Source: Lachnospiraceae bacterium (GTDB taxonomy: Bacteria; Bacillota; Clostridia; Lachnospirales; Lachnospiraceae). Taken from it: 64,000 nt of DNA. Below the pieces are notes generated by a model, which saw only the letters and a list, made by a program, of their open reading frames with translations, was not told the DNA's origin and searched no databases. How positions within the stretch are numbered: the first letter of the stretch is position 1; every line of letters begins with the position of its first letter. This document shows, in pieces, positions 61,490-64,000 of the stretch. The position numbers and the translations under genes are program-made. Location: assembly GCA_016286555.1 (NCBI GenBank), contig JAEETA010000007.1:40783-104782 (forward strand), in the 5' to 3' direction.

Positions 61490-61930
61490 TTAAGTAAAAA
61501 TATCCAGTAGCAATCCTTCAATCTCGCCGATCTTGCTGAGGATGGCCAGATTGTCCTGCTCATCCTTCATCAGCTCCTGGGCCAGCTGGTCCAGGTTCTC
61601 GTCCACCAGGCGGACGATCCCGTAGACTCTGTGTCTGCCCTTACGATCCAGGAAATTCTCTCTGGAAAATTCATGAGAGCGGGACACGATCTCGTTCAAA
61701 AATTCCTTTACCAGCCCCCGGTAATGCTTCATATCCTTCACATCCCGGCGCTTCGCCAGCTTCTTTCCTTCGGCGGTGATCTCCTCCATCAGAGCGTTCA
61801 GCTTCGCCTGAAGCTCGCCCTCGGCGATATTGCTGGCAAGCATGAACTTGAAGGTGCCGTCGGACTGCTGTACCTGAGAAGGCGCTTCGACGGGATTCGG
61901 CTGGCTGATTTGATTGACCTTGATATCCAC
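61490..61930 (-). CDS. yaaR: YaaR (DUF327) family protein
   Basis: 146 residues. GTG start (MDIKVNQI) eight bases after AGGAGG; the GTG three codons earlier sits inside the ribosome site. Helical, with the family pattern [28 protein letters not shown] and [17 protein letters not shown]. Function unknown; always near holB and ricT in Firmicutes. Confidence 0.9.
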   Translation of the reverse strand: MDIKVNQISQPNPVEAPSQVQQSDGTFKFMLASNIAEGELQAKLNALMEEITAEGKKLAKRRDVKDMKHYRGLVKEFLNEIVSRSHEFSRENFLDRKGRHRVYGIVRLVDENLDQLAQELMKDEQDNLAILSKIGEIEGLLLDIFT

Positions 61931-61960
61931 GCGGCTCACCTCCTGTTGGGTATTCTACTA

Positions 61961-62560
61961 TTATACCGTATTTTCTCTGTTTTTCACATAGGAAATAATG
62001 TCTGCGAGGCACTGCTCCAGTTCATCGTTTCGGATCCGGACATCGATGCCGGTCTCCCGGATCTTGTCCTCGGAAAAATCCTCGCTGTCCGCCAGAAATC
62101 TGCGGCACATTTCCTCGTATTTCGGGGTCTCCTGCTTCCGCTCACGGTTCAGGGCCCGCTGCAGTCTGTCCCCGTCGTCCACATCGATGAGGATGGAACG
62201 CACATTTTCCGCGCCGTAATAGTCCCGGATCCCCCGGAATGCCACCAGGGTGCCGGCGGTGATGAGATAGTCCCTCTCCTTCGGATCCACGGACTCCTCC
62301 GCCACCGTAAAGTACCGCCATAAACCGTGAACGGTGTTGTAGGCCCGCTCCTCGATGACCCGTCCCGCTTCCCGCAGGGACTGGTACAGGGCTTCGTCCG
62401 CGAAATGGTATTCCACCCCTTCCCGCTCGCCTTCCCGAATAGGCCGGGTGGTGTAGGGGATGATGGGCGTCAGATCCAGTTCCTCATTTTCCGTCAGTCT
62501 TTTATAAATCGTGTCCTTCCCGGTAGAGCTTTTCCCCAGGAGACAAAAGATAGTTCCCAT
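61961..62560 (-). CDS. Guanylate kinase-like protein
   Basis: 199 residues, start at MGTIFCLLG. P-loop GKSSTGKDTI, the GMP-binding PYTTRPIREGEREGVEYHF and a region with YLITAGTLVAFRGI fit the guanylate kinase fold. The catalytic order is close to true Gmk, but the P-loop and shorter middle part differ, so it may be a Gmk paralogue of this gene neighbourhood rather than the essential enzyme. Confidence 0.8.
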   Translation of the reverse strand: MGTIFCLLGKSSTGKDTIYKRLTENEELDLTPIIPYTTRPIREGEREGVEYHFADEALYQSLREAGRVIEERAYNTVHGLWRYFTVAEESVDPKERDYLITAGTLVAFRGIRDYYGAENVRSILIDVDDGDRLQRALNRERKQETPKYEEMCRRFLADSEDFSEDKIRETGIDVRIRNDELEQCLADIISYVKNRENTV

Positions 62561-62579
62561 AGGTGTCTGTCCTCCGCTT

Positions 62580-64000
62580 TTATTGTACCACAACCGGGAC
62601 ATAGATCCGCGCTTTTCCGTCAGGGCCGGGTGCGATGCGGATGCCGTTTACCTCGGCGCCGCTTCCCGCGCTCCTGCGGATGGCATCCATCTCCCGCTGC
62701 CGGATCTGCTCTCCCGGCAAAAAGATGGGAGTGCCGGGGGGATAGGGACAGACGAACTCGCCACAGATGCGCCCTTCCGCTTCTTCCAGGGGAATCTCCT
62801 CCGTCTCCAGGTCCCAGGCCTGCCACAGGGGCAGGACCACCTCGGGCAGAGCAAACTCACCGTACTCTTCCGCAAGGGCATTTTCACAGGCATGCAGGAT
62901 CCGGTCCGCGGGGCTTTCCTGCTGCGCTTTGGCGTCCTGCGGGATGCCGCTGCCCGGCACGACAGAGCGCAGAGCCCCCTCGGTGCTTTGGCCGGTCTCG
63001 TCGCCTGCCAGTCGTCTGTCAATGTCCAAAAGGGCGTCACCCAATCGCTCAAAAGAGGCCACGTTATCCGCCACCGTCATCATGGCAAGCACGTACTCGG
63101 GAGCGCTCATTTCCGTTTCGATGGCATAGTCCCTGCGCAGGAACTCTGCGAGCGCTTTTCCGCTGATCCCCGCTTTGTCGCAGAGGATCAGGACTTTTCC
63201 GGGGTCCTGGGCCCTGGAAGCCGGCATCAGCCGGAGGCGCTTGCACTCCGCCAGCCGAAAATGCAGTTCGTCGCAGAGGTGATTTAAGTTTTCGATCCGG
63301 ACAGCGCCCTCTCTTTCCATGAAGGAAAGGGCGTTGTCAATGCCCGCCATGAGCGGATAGGAAGGGCTGCTGGTCTCATAGATCCGCAGAAATCTGCGGA
63401 TGCGGGCTTCCTCCACCCGGTCCGAGCACAGGTGCAGCAGCGCCGTCTGGGTGGGAGCCGGCAGGGTCTTGTGGGTACTCTGGATCACCAGATCCGCCCC
63501 GGCCTGGGCCGCACTTTTCGGCAAAGCAGTGCACCATCCCAGATGGGCCCCGTGAGCCTCGTCCACGATGAGGATTTTTCCCGCGGCATGAACCAGTTCC
63601 GCAATCCTGCCCACCTTCGCAAAGCGTCCCTCATAGGTGGGGCAGGTAATGAGCACCGCGGAAGCCTCCGGGTAGAGGATCAGTTTTTCCTCCACCTCCT
63701 CCGGCGTGGGGGGCTCGGGGATACCGCAGGCCGTCAGGTCATTTTCCAAGTATGCGGGGGTGATCCGCCGCAGATACAGGGCATGGTATACGGAGCGATG
63801 GCACCCTCTGGGCAGGAGGATGCTTCCCCCCGCAGGCACCGCCGCGCTGATGGCAGCCAGGATTCCCGCGGTGCTTCCACCCACCAGGAAAAAGGTCTTC
63901 CGTGCATGGCAAAGCAGGGCCGCCCGGTCCTGGGCGTCCTTCAGGATGCCCTCCGGCGCATGGAGATTGTCGGTGCCCTCCACCTCCGTAAGGTCTATTT
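62580..64000 (-). CDS. Aminotransferase class V / Orn-Lys-Arg decarboxylase family protein, 5' end outside window
   Basis: At least 473 residues are visible and the frame stays open to base 64000 (IDLTEVEGTDNLHAPEG), so the true start lies outside the window. PLP-fold motifs: FFLVGGSTAGILAAI, the Asp in ILIVDEAHGAHLG and the Schiff-base Lys in IQSTHKTLPAPTQTALLHL. The C-terminal domain has GEFVCPYPPGTPIFLPGE, typical of small Orn/Lys/Arg decarboxylases (YaaO/SpeA-like). It may make agmatine or cadaverine; the substrate is not known. Its stop is 19 bases before the guanylate kinase-like gene. Confidence 0.9.
   Translation of the reverse strand, partial: IDLTEVEGTDNLHAPEGILKDAQDRAALLCHARKTFFLVGGSTAGILAAISAAVPAGGSILLPRGCHRSVYHALYLRRITPAYLENDLTACGIPEPPTPEEVEEKLILYPEASAVLITCPTYEGRFAKVGRIAELVHAAGKILIVDEAHGAHLGWCTALPKSAAQAGADLVIQSTHKTLPAPTQTALLHLCSDRVEEARIRRFLRIYETSSPSYPLMAGIDNALSFMEREGAVRIENLNHLCDELHFRLAECKRLRLMPASRAQDPGKVLILCDKAGISGKALAEFLRRDYAIETEMSAPEYVLAMMTVADNVASFERLGDALLDIDRRLAGDETGQSTEGALRSVVPGSGIPQDAKAQQESPADRILHACENALAEEYGEFALPEVVLPLWQAWDLETEEIPLEEAEGRICGEFVCPYPPGTPIFLPGEQIRQREMDAIRRSAGSGAEVNGIRIAPGPDGKARIYVPVVVQ

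Overview
The window looks like a chromosomal segment of a moderately high-GC Clostridia bacterium, most likely a Lachnospiraceae member. This is inferred from gene content (ricT, yaaR, rsmI and holB clustered together, a YolD-like gene, a small Cys-rich protein of the DUF6472 kind, Cache/hybrid histidine kinases, FapA), from strong AGGAGG ribosome binding sites and from consensus sigma-A promoters. No species can be named. Most genes lie on the minus strand. No insertion sequence, prophage or CRISPR array was seen, and no stretch over 300 bases lacks a gene.

Layout. 1-6.5 kb: part of one probable sensor gene, two hybrid histidine kinases and a receiver-GGDEF protein, a phosphorelay/c-di-GMP block. 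6.5-12.1 kb: a GntR(YtrA)-ABC-permease-permease-CPBP protease operon running into a GH43 glycosidase, with an operator placed over its promoter. 12.2-28.5 kb: the least ordinary part. It holds a CbrC-like protein, an AAA+ ATPase of the CbxX type with an inactive paralogue, a TerB-like protein, an M48 membrane peptidase, a zinc-ribbon membrane protein, a Ser/Thr kinase and a small protein sharing a repeat centred on PWPEH, a PP2C phosphatase and a TerY-like VWA protein. From overlapping divergent promoters a membrane Rossmann/RyR-domain protein is read the other way, and it meets a TIR-Sel1 protein, a FecR-like lipoprotein and a SMI1/KNR4 protein. I read this as a TerY-P-type phosphorylation triad embedded in a signalling or conflict island.

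28.5-33.3 kb: peptidases PepT and PepC, an SDR oxidoreductase, an RlmI-type methyltransferase and tRNA-Pro(CGG). 33.5-42.8 kb: a chemotaxis receptor, then an operon read leftwards of M13 lipoprotein peptidase, FtsX-type ABC permease, ABC ATPase, LytTR regulator and GHKL kinase. Two direct repeats 21 bp apart lie upstream of the first gene and have the geometry of a LytTR binding site. 42.8-52.1 kb: a MotA/ExbB-like and OmpA/MotB-like pair, FapA, a 1642-residue propeller hybrid kinase and a double-receiver protein.

52.1-57 kb: a pentose operon (FGGY kinase, AraD, two-subunit transketolase, ribulose-phosphate epimerase) that would feed pentulose phosphate into the pentose phosphate pathway. 57-64 kb: housekeeping genes (YolD-like, DUF6472-like, rsmI, trmN6-like, ricT, holB, yaaR, guanylate kinase-like and a 5'-truncated Orn/Lys/Arg decarboxylase-family gene).

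Many long open frames opposite the real genes are artefacts of GC-rich coding sequence and were left out. Functions are read from motifs visible in the translated sequence; no database search was run.
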